64,000 nt of DNA from Vulcanimicrobiota bacterium (lineage in GTDB: Bacteria > Vulcanimicrobiota > Xenobia > Xenobiales > JADMJV01): contig JAFKGI010000003.1 of assembly GCA_017307785.1 (NCBI GenBank), positions 242,298-306,297 of the forward strand, written 5' to 3'. The position numbers and the translations under genes were made by a program. The notes under the pieces were generated by a model. That model worked only from the letters and a program-made list of their open reading frames with translations. It did not search any database and was not told the origin of the DNA. Below are positions 1-8,201 of the stretch, in pieces. How positions within the stretch are numbered: position 1 is the stretch's first letter; every line of letters begins with the position of its first letter.

Positions 1-679
1 TCTTGAGGGCCTCCTCAGAGGCCTGCAACTCCGCGGTACGCGCCTGAACCTCAGACTCCACCCGTCGATTGACACCTTCCAGCAGGGCCTGCTGATTGGC
101 GATCTTCCAGGTGGCGCGACTGGAGAGAATGCAGCCGTAGATGAGAAAGGCGTCTTCAAAAATGACCCAACCTGCGTGCTCCATCCAGCGCCAGGCGCTG
201 ACTTCGACAGTGCCAAACACGGACTGGGGGAAAAAGATCCCCCGCACCGCGTGATCCAGAGCCACCACCAGAGTCGGTCCCAAAAAAATACGCCAGTCCC
301 GGTAGATGGCCAGAATGGCCAATCCGGCAAAAACGTGAAAATGGGTCTCGATACGTCCACCGCTCAGGTGAATCAAGAGACAGGAGCTGAGCCCCAAGGA
401 TGTGGCCAGCCAGTGGGACACAAAGGGCGAGCTTTTCTCTCGCAGCAGCAAGACACAGGGCGGCAGCGAGATCAGGGCCCCCAACACGAAGGCCAGCCAG
501 ACGTGAAGGTGGATGGAATAGACTTCGCCGATCCAGGTGTAGGGTGTCAGCCAGCGAGCCACCACCACCTCGACCAACCAGTGCGCCAGCAGCAGCCGGG
601 CCATAAAATCATCGGCCCGAGCGCGCAAGCGCGCTATGTTCTCTTCAAAAATTTCGCGTACGCGAACCCGCTGTTCCAT
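1..679 (-). CDS. Membrane sensor protein, N-terminal part (runs off the window)
   Basis: Only the first ~226 residues lie in the window; the frame is open to base 1. Reading the minus strand from the ATG at 679 gives a soluble start (MEQRVRVREIFEEN), then about six hydrophobic segments up to roughly residue 180. One of them ends in the motif GGRIETHFHVF, which is typical of the membrane module of some hybrid histidine kinases and GGDEF sensors. A charged coiled-coil segment (VESEVQARTAELQASEEAL) then resembles the linker that precedes a kinase or PAS domain. I infer a membrane-bound sensory kinase or cyclase; the output domain is outside the window. Confidence 0.8.
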   Translation of the reverse strand, partial: MEQRVRVREIFEENIARLRARADDFMARLLLAHWLVEVVVARWLTPYTWIGEVYSIHLHVWLAFVLGALISLPPCVLLLREKSSPFVSHWLATSLGLSSCLLIHLSGGRIETHFHVFAGLAILAIYRDWRIFLGPTLVVALDHAVRGIFFPQSVFGTVEVSAWRWMEHAGWVIFEDAFLIYGCILSSRATWKIANQQALLEGVNRRVESEVQARTAELQASEEALK

Positions 680-756
680 GCAGACCACCCTTCTCTCCAG
701 GAAAATCGGTAGGGTGGCACCATTCATGAATAGCTCAATCGTCCGATGACGGAAAC

Positions 757-1314
757 ATGCGCTTTCGGATCCTGTTGCTGGCCTTCACCTGTCTGGGCCT
801 GGCCTCGGCTTACCTCAGTTGGATGCTCTACGAATGCACGCCCGGGCGGGCGGCCCTGCCGCCGGAACACTATCCGGGCACCGGCGCACTACCGCGGCTG
901 ATCCTCTTCCTGCATCCTCGCTGCCCTTGCTCGCGGGCGACCGTGGACGAGTTGACGCAAATCGGCCCTCTTCCCCAGTTGGAAATCGTCCTTTCACAGG
1001 CGAGCTCGGCCGGCGCGCTCAAAGCGCAATTTCCCCAGGCCGAGCTGGTATCCGACCCGGAGGGGATAGAACGGGAGCTCTATCATGCCTGGACTTCCGG
1101 CCAGCTAGTCGGCTATAGCGCGGACGGTCGCCTGGGCTTCTGCGGCGGCATCACCGCCAGCCGCGGACAAAGAGGCGCCAGCCTGGGCCGAGCTCACCTG
1201 CTGGCCTGGCTCCACGGTCAACCGCAGCAGCAAGCCTCGGTCTTCGGCTGCCCGTTGGTGAATCCGGACGAGATGTGCAGCTACCGCCAGGGAACGGGCC
1301 TGCGCAACCAGTAG
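757..1314 (+). CDS. RedB-like thioredoxin-fold membrane-anchored protein
   Basis: A 185-residue protein with an N-terminal hydrophobic anchor (residues 4-25) and a thioredoxin-like start, LILFLHPRCPCSRAT, carrying a C56-P-C58 pair instead of CxxC. It ends in a Cys-containing region with GCPLVNPDE. The CPC arrangement and overall length match the poorly characterised RedB family. A thiol-based periplasmic role is inferred from the fold and anchor only. It is transcribed divergently from the sensor gene on its left and overlaps the 3' end of the converging papain-like gene by 34 bases. Confidence 0.75.
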   Translation: MRFRILLLAFTCLGLASAYLSWMLYECTPGRAALPPEHYPGTGALPRLILFLHPRCPCSRATVDELTQIGPLPQLEIVLSQASSAGALKAQFPQAELVSDPEGIERELYHAWTSGQLVGYSADGRLGFCGGITASRGQRGASLGRAHLLAWLHGQPQQQASVFGCPLVNPDEMCSYRQGTGLRNQ

Positions 1315-1985
1315 GCCTGACGAATGACCGGACTGCGGGCCAGTTCCTCGGGGGTTCCCAGTGAAGAATGCACGTTGGGAATCAAATCCACTCCCGCCTT
1401 GGCGAAGACATGCTGCACCAGACCCGAGCAATACATCGAGCTCTTCTTGGCCAGCAAATTCTTGCGATTCCGCGAGCGCCCCGTCTGCAGGGCCAGCGCC
1501 GTCCCCAGAATCTCCATCAGGGAGTAGGTGGCTTGATTGGCCACCAGTTCCAGACACTCTTTGAGCACCACTTCGACCTGCTCGGCCGTCAGACCGAAGT
1601 CGAGAATGGCCAGACGCGGACACTCTTTTTCGCAGAGAAACTTGGTGACCCGGTTCTCTTGGACACCCAGACGACGGTGTTTCATACCGGCGTCTAGATC
1701 CGACTCAATGATCCAGTGATGACCATCGCGGCGCCGCCCCTGGAAGACCCAGGCGTGTGACCATTCGCCGCGTCGTTGTCGCTCGCTGACACGACCGGTA
1801 GCAGTCTGAATCACCTGATCGATCAGACTGGCCCCCTGCACCAGACCGACCCGACCGGCCAGCGCGTAGCGCTCGATGAACTCTTCGTTGCTGGCCTTGT
1901 CCTCGTAGTGCTCAAGGAAACCCGGCCGCTTGCCATCGTCGGCGACGAAATCTTCCAGATCTTCGGGCATCAGCTCTTCGTTCAT
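1281..1985 (-). CDS. Permuted papain-fold (YiiX/C92, LRAT-like) protein
   Basis: 234 residues with no signal peptide. The circularly permuted papain arrangement is visible: His77 in EWSHAWVF comes before Cys186 in SMYCSGLVQHVFAKAG, the reverse of ordinary NlpC/P60 order. Members of this superfamily are peptidases, thioesterases or lipid acyltransferases. The start codon overlaps the stop of the upstream choline-kinase-like gene as ATGA (1982-1985), so the two are translationally coupled and probably act in one pathway, perhaps on a lipid or choline-bearing substrate. The substrate is inference. Confidence 0.75.
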   Translation of the reverse strand: MNEELMPEDLEDFVADDGKRPGFLEHYEDKASNEEFIERYALAGRVGLVQGASLIDQVIQTATGRVSERQRRGEWSHAWVFQGRRRDGHHWIIESDLDAGMKHRRLGVQENRVTKFLCEKECPRLAILDFGLTAEQVEVVLKECLELVANQATYSLMEILGTALALQTGRSRNRKNLLAKKSSMYCSGLVQHVFAKAGVDLIPNVHSSLGTPEELARSPVIRQAYWLRRPVPWR

Positions 1986-2926
1986 CTGGCAGGATTCGTG
2001 CGCCCCGGGGCGAGCGCCTCCAACTGAGCCAGCGCAAGCTCAAAACTTGGGCGCGCCATCAGCCGCCGGCAACGCTCCAGACGGCCCAGTGCGTAGGCCC
2101 AAAAATCCTCGGCCGGATTGCCGTTTACGTGCTGCACCACCCCCCAAAGGGTCCAGAGCAAATCACACATCGCCTGATACATCGTCATGCGAGCCCGATC
2201 GGGTGCGGGTGCCGGACCGTCGAAATAACCGAGCAACAACTCTTCATCTTGTTCCGGAGTAAAGCCGGCTTCCACCGAGAAATCGCCCAGGTCCCACATG
2301 GGATCATTGTTCCCGGAATACTCGAAGTCGATCAGGAACATGCGCTCACCGTCAAGCAAGAAGTTTTCCGGCAGCGGATCGCAGTGACAGGAAACCAGCG
2401 GTAAGTCATGGGCGTTCAGGGCTCGACGCAGGCGCTCCGCCTGAAGCTGCACCGCTTGATAACCCGGCGGCAGCTCAGCGCCCTTGTCCGAAAGAACCGC
2501 TTGATACTGGTCGATCTGCTCAAACAGTTCGAATCGATTGGCGAATGGGGCGGCGCGCTCGTGCAGGCGGCGCAACAGACGACCGGCCAGGCGAACCAAC
2601 CTCGCCTCACCAAAAGCCTCACTGCTCATGGTGCGCGCTTGGGGCAAAAAGCGCGTCAACGACAGACCGTCAGCCGCGTCAAAGTAGAGGATTTCGACGT
2701 TCACCCCCACTCGACTGGCGATGCGCGCGTTGACTTCCTCATGAGCCCGGTTCAGATAGTCGGCCGTGCCCTCCCCCGCCACCCGCAAAACCAAAGAGCC
2801 CTGAGGAGTTTCCAGTCGGTAGTTCCGATTGGTCAGACCGCCCAGACGCTCGCAAGCGCTGTAGCTGAGGTCCACTCCCAGGGCTCCTTCAATACGGGAC
2901 AGGTAAGGCCGGAGATCTTCGCTCAT
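1982..2926 (-). CDS. Choline/ethanolamine kinase-like aminoglycoside-phosphotransferase-fold protein
   Basis: 314 residues. The catalytic core motif HCDPLPENFLLDG (His181, Asp183, Asn188) and the metal-binding Asp200 in LIDFEYSGNNDP are intact, followed by MWDLGDF, which is characteristic of choline kinase/LicA rather than antibiotic phosphotransferases. The nucleotide loop lies near LGGLTNRNYRLE. The ATG at 2926 is preferred to an upstream in-frame start at 3073, because the latter would run into the neighbouring gene. The family phosphorylates choline, ethanolamine or related alcohols with ATP. It is coupled by ATGA to the papain-fold gene. Confidence 0.85.
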   Translation of the reverse strand: MSEDLRPYLSRIEGALGVDLSYSACERLGGLTNRNYRLETPQGSLVLRVAGEGTADYLNRAHEEVNARIASRVGVNVEILYFDAADGLSLTRFLPQARTMSSEAFGEARLVRLAGRLLRRLHERAAPFANRFELFEQIDQYQAVLSDKGAELPPGYQAVQLQAERLRRALNAHDLPLVSCHCDPLPENFLLDGERMFLIDFEYSGNNDPMWDLGDFSVEAGFTPEQDEELLLGYFDGPAPAPDRARMTMYQAMCDLLWTLWGVVQHVNGNPAEDFWAYALGRLERCRRLMARPSFELALAQLEALAPGRTNPAR

Positions 2927-2963
2927 AGGCGAGCGGCCTTCGCCGGCCGCTCGAGCTATCTTC

Positions 2964-3626
2964 TCAAGCCGCCAGTTGTCGAGGAAACAGGTAGCGTTCT
3001 TCCACGTAAACGTGGCGCTGAAAGTCTCGGTCCAGAGCGCGCAAGCCGCTGTAAAGGCGCTTGAGCGAGTCACCGGCGCTTTCCGGCAGCGTGTAGTGAT
3101 TGGTCAGAAAGCGCAGGCAATTCAGGCGGAACACGGCTTTGCGCCGCTCCTCGGCCAGGCTGTCGAGCATCCACAAATCCAGACTGCTCAGGTTCTCCTG
3201 CGAGCCCAGCCAGGGAAAGGCAAACTGCTCCTCGCGCACCAGGTGCTCGTTCAGTTCTTTGGCTAACAGGGTAAAGATTTCATCGACGTGGCGAAGTTGA
3301 CGGTGCTCCGCCCCGTAGAGGCGAGCGGCGTTGCGGGCGGTTTCCTGCAAGTGCGGAAGGTGCCGGCGCAAGTAGTCGTGGTGAACGAGGCGCACGTGCG
3401 CCACCAATTCAGACCGAGAGAGTCCGGCCAGTCCGTCGGGACAGGCCTCGCGTGCCCGCTCCAACTGCCGGCAGATCTCCTCGAGATCCAGTTGCTCGGC
3501 TTCACAGGCCTTCTTCAGTGTGTGACCGCCATTGCGGCCGGTATCGAGCCCCCACTCTTCCAACACCACAGCCAGTCCGGGGTGACTGCCCACGATGTCA
3601 ACCAATAAACTATCGGGAAAAAACAA
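2964..3626 (-). CDS. ScdA/YtfE/Ric-type di-iron protein, Cys pair missing
   Basis: 220 residues. An N-terminal DUF542-like segment (1-60) is followed by a hemerythrin-like four-helix domain with the expected ligands: HHDYLRRHLPHL, the His/Glu of LNEHLVREEQFAFPW, and HVYVEERYLFP at the C terminus. Family members repair nitrosatively damaged iron-sulfur clusters in the cytosol. The family Cys-Cys of the N-terminal motif is replaced here (GLDTGRNGGHTL, residues 26-37), so the usual thiol pair is absent. Translation starts at a TTG placed about 8 bases after a strong AAGGAGG. It shares a 126-base divergent upstream region with the kinase gene on the right. Confidence 0.85.
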   Translation of the reverse strand: MFFPDSLLVDIVGSHPGLAVVLEEWGLDTGRNGGHTLKKACEAEQLDLEEICRQLERAREACPDGLAGLSRSELVAHVRLVHHDYLRRHLPHLQETARNAARLYGAEHRQLRHVDEIFTLLAKELNEHLVREEQFAFPWLGSQENLSSLDLWMLDSLAEERRKAVFRLNCLRFLTNHYTLPESAGDSLKRLYSGLRALDRDFQRHVYVEERYLFPRQLAA

Positions 3627-3752
3627 GATCAGTCCTCCTTGTCCTTTTAGAATTCCGCTTCGTTACGCGAGTCCCTTGCAACCAGTATCAATGTCCTGGT
3701 CCAACCACGCGGGTAGGGCAGGAATCGAGCCGGATCTAGCGCATGGGTCGCC

Positions 3753-4721
3753 ATGCTCATCGCCCTCGTGGTCGGGACCTGCCTGGTGGTCGGCGCCGGA
3801 TACGCACTGATGCGCCCGAGCCCAAAACCGCCCCAGAAGCCGGCCAAGAAAGCCTCCCCCACTCCATCGGCCGCAAAATCTCCGGCTCAAGCCCCCCCGC
3901 CTCCGGCGACCGCACCAGAGATGGCACAGGGCCATCTGGGACCGTTCGAGCTTTTAGCTGAGCTGGGCAAAGGCGGCATGGCCACCGTCTACAAGGCTCG
4001 CCACGTCGATCTGGGCAACGTGGTCGCCCTGAAGGTCATCAGCCCCGAGCATCGCGGCAATCGCGAATATCACAAACGGTTCCAGCGCGAAGTAGAACTC
4101 TCCCAGCAGCTGCAACACGACAATCTGGTCATCGCCTACGAGGCCTGCGAATTGGACGGCCAGATGTGCTTGATTATGGAGTGGGTCGACGGCAAGCCGC
4201 TGGAAGTCTTGCTGACGCGTGGCCCGGTCCCGCTCGACCTGTTCCAAAAGCTCTCCCTGCAGCTGCTGGCGGGACTGCACTTTGCGCATACTCAGCACAT
4301 GTACCATCGCGACATCAAGCCCGCTAATATCATGATCAGCCGCGACGCCCGCGTGAAGATTCTCGACTTTGGACTGGCCATCAACGAGGGCCAGACGCGC
4401 TTCACCAGCGTCGGCTTTTCCATGGGAACCCCCAGTCATATGGCGCCGGAAATGCTGACCAAGGGGGTCTGCAATGCGCACACCGACCAGTACGCCCTGG
4501 GAGTCGTCTTCTATCAGATGCTGACCGGCAAAGCCCCGTTCCAGGCCAGCAACCCCATGGATCTGGGTATGATGCACGTACAAAAAGAACCGCCGCCCAT
4601 CGTAGACTCACGCCCCGACGCGCCGCGGATCTGGCAGCAGATCACCCTGCGAATGATGGCCAAGAAGCCCGAAGAGCGCTTCGCCGACCTGGCCGAAATT
4701 CAGAGAATCCTGACTACTTAA
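3753..4721 (+). CDS. Membrane-anchored Ser/Thr protein kinase
   Basis: 322 residues. One N-terminal transmembrane segment (2-20) and a Pro/Lys/Ala-rich linker (21-58) lead into a complete Hanks-type kinase domain (64-320): glycine loop LGKGGMATVYK, Lys94, HRDIKPANIM (Asp187, Asn192), DFG at 205-207, and GTPSHMAPE. The usual bacterial layout is kinase first, then membrane segment and sensor; here the order is reversed and no extracellular sensor exists. It therefore probably responds to cytoplasmic or membrane-proximal cues. It ends convergently with an 8-base overlap onto the TlpA-like gene. Confidence 0.9.
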   Translation: MLIALVVGTCLVVGAGYALMRPSPKPPQKPAKKASPTPSAAKSPAQAPPPPATAPEMAQGHLGPFELLAELGKGGMATVYKARHVDLGNVVALKVISPEHRGNREYHKRFQREVELSQQLQHDNLVIAYEACELDGQMCLIMEWVDGKPLEVLLTRGPVPLDLFQKLSLQLLAGLHFAHTQHMYHRDIKPANIMISRDARVKILDFGLAINEGQTRFTSVGFSMGTPSHMAPEMLTKGVCNAHTDQYALGVVFYQMLTGKAPFQASNPMDLGMMHVQKEPPPIVDSRPDAPRIWQQITLRMMAKKPEERFADLAEIQRILTT

Positions 4722-5202
4722 GGGCGGTCTCGATGGCCTTGTCCAGGCCACTCATGGGATGACCTTCCCAGACCACCTTACCGTCTTTGCCCACCACCAC
4801 GGCGTGGGGGATTCCCGTGACGCCATAGGCTTCACTGGTGGAACTATCCGTTCCGATCGGGTAGTTCATCCCGTTTTCTTTGACGAACGGTTCGGCCACT
4901 TCGGCTCGCTCATCCGTCAGCGACACCAGCGTCAGGCCTTTGGAGGCATACTTCGAATTCAACTCCTTGAGGTGGGGAATGGAAGCGCGGCACGGTCCGC
5001 ACCAGGTGGCCCAGAACTCGATCACCACCACCTTGCCCTTCAGGGCGGCAAGCGAGAGTGGCTTGGTATTCAGCCATTTGCCCGCCTTGATTTCGATGGC
5101 CGGCTTTCCGACGTGCTCGGAGGAGCTGCGGGCCTGTCCGGGCACGATCAACAGGGCAAAGGTGGCTGCAGCGATACTGGCGCTGACCAGAAATTTCTTC
5201 AT
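4714..5202 (-). CDS. TlpA/ResA-like thiol-disulfide oxidoreductase
   Basis: 162 residues with a signal peptide or anchor (1-24), then a redoxin domain with WCGPC (Cys68, Cys71) in the context FWATWCGPCRASIPHL, and the cis-Pro loop GIPHAVVV. Such proteins reduce disulfides outside the cytoplasmic membrane, for example in cytochrome c maturation. No cytochrome genes are nearby to settle the partner. The ATG at 5202 is chosen because AAGGAGTC precedes it and a good leader follows; the longer in-frame start at 5280 would spoil the leader. Confidence 0.9.
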   Translation of the reverse strand: MKKFLVSASIAAATFALLIVPGQARSSSEHVGKPAIEIKAGKWLNTKPLSLAALKGKVVVIEFWATWCGPCRASIPHLKELNSKYASKGLTLVSLTDERAEVAEPFVKENGMNYPIGTDSSTSEAYGVTGIPHAVVVGKDGKVVWEGHPMSGLDKAIETALK

Positions 5203-5278
5203 GGGGACTCCTTGGGACTTGATGAAAACCCAAATGCTCGGGACAGGGGAATGGTTCCGCAAAGCAAACTTTTTGCCC

Positions 5279-6547
5279 ATGAAGCAGCACGTCGACAGCG
5301 TACCTCCTTATCAACGCGAGATTTACCAGAAGGGCACGCGTGGTCAGCTGCCGCGAATTCCGCTGCATTTCGAGGAACTCCAGGCCAGAGCGCAGCGTGA
5401 ACTACCGGCCCGCGCCTTCGCCTACGTGGCCGGCGGGGCCGGCCAGGAAAGCACTCAGCGCGCCAATCGATTGGCCTTCGAGGACTGGTGCATCCAGGCT
5501 CGCATGCTGCGCGACGTCTCGCGTCGCAACTTGACCACGACGGTTTTTGGGCGAGAATGGCGGGCTCCGCTGATGCTTTCTCCGGTGGGAGCGCTCGGTC
5601 TGGTGCGAGAGCAGGCCGACGCTCTGGTGGCGCGGGCGGCCGCCCGAGCCCGCACCCCCATGGTCTTTTCCAATCAAGCCTCGGTCAAAATGGAAACCTG
5701 TGCTTCACTGCTGGGCGATACTCCCCGCTGGTTTCAGCTCTACTGGAGCAAATCCAACGAACTGGTGGCCAGCCTGGTTTCGCGAGCGGAAGCCTGTGGC
5801 TGCGAGGCCATCGTGGTGACCCTGGATACTCCCCTGCTAGGCTGGCGTCCCCGCGATCTGCAGCTCGGCTCCCTGCCCTTCACGCGCGCCATCGGATTGG
5901 CCCAGTATCTCAGTGACCCGGTCTTCCAGAGCCATCTGGATGAAGTAAAGCTGCGCCCCAGCGGACCCATCACCCTCAATTCCCTGGAAGTCTTTTACGA
6001 GGCCTGCCGCAACTATGGCGGCAGTCTCTGGAAGAATCTCCGCACCCGCAGGCCGCTCAAGGCTGTCCAGCAGTTCATCGACATCTACTCGCGCACCGAC
6101 CTGACCTGGGGTGACCTGGAATTTTTGCGTAAGCATACCCGGCTACCCATCGTGCTCAAGGGGATTTTGTGCCGCGAAGACGCGCGCCTGGCTCTGGAGG
6201 CGGGAGTGGACGGTATCTGGGTGTCCAATCACGGCGGCCGTCAGGTGGACGGCGGGCGTACTTCCCTGGATGCGCTGGTCGAGGTCATGGCGGAAGTCCA
6301 GGAACGGTTACCGGTCTTCTTCGACAGCGGTGTGCGCTCCGGGGCTGATGTTTTCAAGGCCCTGGCCCTGGGAGCAACGGCAGTGGGTCTGGGCCGTCCC
6401 TTCGCGCTGGCCCTGGGCCTGGCCGGCGAGGAAGGCGTGCTGGAAGTTCTCGAGAGCACCCTGGCCGAGTTGGATCTCACCATGGCTTTCGCAGGATGCT
6501 GCAGCATAGAGGACATTCGGGCCACGTCGCTCCTGCGCAAGCAATAG
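5279..6547 (+). CDS. FMN-dependent alpha-hydroxy acid oxidase (lactate 2-monooxygenase-like)
   Basis: 422 residues. FMN- and substrate-binding residues of the family are present: SPVGALGLV, Lys294 in VLKGI, catalytic His318 and Arg321 in SNHGGRQVDGG, and FDSGVRSGADVFKALALGA. Residues 190-285 form a long insert before the second half of the barrel. With the overall length, this points to lactate 2-monooxygenase rather than short lactate oxidase or glycolate oxidase. It would oxidise L-lactate or a related 2-hydroxy acid with O2. The ATG at 5279 begins just past the divergent TlpA-like gene; upstream in-frame codons lie antisense to that gene. Confidence 0.88.
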   Translation: MKQHVDSVPPYQREIYQKGTRGQLPRIPLHFEELQARAQRELPARAFAYVAGGAGQESTQRANRLAFEDWCIQARMLRDVSRRNLTTTVFGREWRAPLMLSPVGALGLVREQADALVARAAARARTPMVFSNQASVKMETCASLLGDTPRWFQLYWSKSNELVASLVSRAEACGCEAIVVTLDTPLLGWRPRDLQLGSLPFTRAIGLAQYLSDPVFQSHLDEVKLRPSGPITLNSLEVFYEACRNYGGSLWKNLRTRRPLKAVQQFIDIYSRTDLTWGDLEFLRKHTRLPIVLKGILCREDARLALEAGVDGIWVSNHGGRQVDGGRTSLDALVEVMAEVQERLPVFFDSGVRSGADVFKALALGATAVGLGRPFALALGLAGEEGVLEVLESTLAELDLTMAFAGCCSIEDIRATSLLRKQ

Positions 6548-6612
6548 CAAAGTTCATCCTTCGGACATGCTGAGTTCACCAACGCCCGCGAAATCTGTCC
6601 TAAGCTGGCGCC

Positions 6613-7044
6613 ATGAATCACAACATTCTGACACACATTCAGCATTTTCAACGACACGGTGAGCTACGCACGGCTCGCCGCCCCTTAACCGGAGACCGCC
6701 GGCTCGAGATCAGCCGCCGCCAAGAAGAAGCCCGGCAAGCGGTGTTAGAACCGCAGCCGGGCTGGTTGAACGTCCAGGGACCAAGTTGGGAGCGTTTTCG
6801 CACGCAGCAGCGTTGTCTGCTGCTGGAATACGGACGCTATCAGGCCGGCCACGGGACTCTCCTGACGGTACGCATCGCTCCCGATGGCACCGCTCTGATG
6901 CGCGTCTTCCATCTGGGGGCGGAAGCGAGCTTTCAGCAGAGGCTCTACTGTCCGTCCGTCAGTCCATCAGGACGACGCGAACGTTGCTCACGATTTCCTG
7001 AAGGGCCTCGGTCACCACTTTGGTCTCGGGGTGGCGCACGATGA
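6613..7044 (+). CDS. Hypothetical protein
   Basis: A possible 143-residue protein, very Arg/Gln-rich at its N terminus, with one stretch that looks like a folded beta region (GTLLTVRIAPDGTALMRVFHLG). Its last 86 bases lie antisense to the end of the ATP-grasp gene, no clear ribosome binding site precedes the ATG, and no family is recognised. It fills an otherwise empty 410-base gap. The 3' part may be read-through of a shorter gene. Confidence 0.4.
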   Translation: MNHNILTHIQHFQRHGELRTARRPLTGDRRLEISRRQEEARQAVLEPQPGWLNVQGPSWERFRTQQRCLLLEYGRYQAGHGTLLTVRIAPDGTALMRVFHLGAEASFQQRLYCPSVSPSGRRERCSRFPEGPRSPLWSRGGAR

Positions 7045-8182
7045 TGTAGCCTTCCCCTTCATAGCTGATGGCCTTGGGAGCGCCTAGCGGAGGCCGCTTG
7101 TAGTCGGTCACCAGGTGGCTCATATCGCGCAAAACCTCGTCGAGTCCGTGCACGGCCGTGACGCGCCCCTCGCCCAGACCGCGTAGGAAAGCGCAGCCGG
7201 CCGCATACTTGCGTTCCTTGGGCGGGGTGAATTCGTCGAACATCATCAACCGGCCCCAGGCCGAGAAAAAGTCGATGTCGTGAGCGCGGTTGATCAAGGG
7301 CATGATCTGCACTCCCGGCGGACGGGCGGCCACCTCATTGATAGCGATACTGCCGTCATTGCGGCGGAACCACTCCATGTGGGATAACCCGGTCTGAATC
7401 CCCAGAGCCTTGAGCGCCTGGCGGCCGGCTTTGCGGATATCATCGTATTTCTTGCTGTCCACTTCGCGCGGCAAGATCACCTGGTACTGAATCCAGGGAT
7501 TGCGCACGACCTCGAGGGGGCCGGGAATGTAGTGAGTCAGCGAATGCCACTGGGGCTTGCCGTCAATGGTCACGGTCTCAAACGAATGCTCGTGACCGAC
7601 GACGAATTCTTCGATCTGCAGTGGACGCTCCGGGCTCGGGCCGCTGCCGCGCAGGACATCACGCATGGCGGCGGCGTCGTCCACTTTGAAAGTCGACTGA
7701 GTGGCCGCGCCGTCCACCGGCTTGACGCAAACCGGATAGCCGACCTGCTCGACGAAGGCCCAGGCCTCATGTTCGTTGCGGGCGGCGGCGCTGCGGGCGC
7801 AGGCCACGCCGCCTTCGCGGAAGGCCTTTTTCATCTTGTTTTTGTCGCGGAACTTGAGGGCCGTAGCCGAGTCCATTCCGGGGATGTCAAATTTTTCGCG
7901 AACCTGAGCGACCTGAACCTGGATGTGCTCGTTTGCGGCCAGGATGCGTCCGACCTTGCCGAGGCTCTTCTGCAGGCCTTCCATGGCCCAGACCAGTTGT
8001 TCGGTCTGCAGGCAGTCGGCCACGCGCCAGTGACCGGCGAAGCGGGCCCGTAGTCTCTCGGGGAGTACCTCTTGAGGCTCCTGGCTGATGACGGCCAGGC
8101 GGGCGCCTTCGATTCGACTCAGGTGCTCGATGAAAATGACGGCGTTTTCGGTGAAGAACGGGGTGATGTAGACAGCTAGCAT
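6959..8182 (-). CDS. ATP-grasp carboxylate-amine ligase
   Basis: 407 residues. A Rossmann-like preATP-grasp part (1-110) is followed by ATP-grasp elements: the KNKMKKAFREGGV lid, YPVCVKPVDGAATQSTFKV, the nucleotide-clamping QIEEFVVGHEHSFETVTI, and the metal site INEVAARPPGVQIMPL. Family members ligate a carboxylate to an amine through an acyl-phosphate. Substrates cannot be read from the sequence; peptide-like metabolites or amino-acid ligation are common. The downstream end converges on the small hypothetical gene. There is no obvious Shine-Dalgarno before the ATG. Confidence 0.85.
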   Translation of the reverse strand: MLAVYITPFFTENAVIFIEHLSRIEGARLAVISQEPQEVLPERLRARFAGHWRVADCLQTEQLVWAMEGLQKSLGKVGRILAANEHIQVQVAQVREKFDIPGMDSATALKFRDKNKMKKAFREGGVACARSAAARNEHEAWAFVEQVGYPVCVKPVDGAATQSTFKVDDAAAMRDVLRGSGPSPERPLQIEEFVVGHEHSFETVTIDGKPQWHSLTHYIPGPLEVVRNPWIQYQVILPREVDSKKYDDIRKAGRQALKALGIQTGLSHMEWFRRNDGSIAINEVAARPPGVQIMPLINRAHDIDFFSAWGRLMMFDEFTPPKERKYAAGCAFLRGLGEGRVTAVHGLDEVLRDMSHLVTDYKRPPLGAPKAISYEGEGYIIVRHPETKVVTEALQEIVSNVRVVLMD

Positions 8183-8201
8183 GTATTTTTAGCCGGGCAG
8201 T

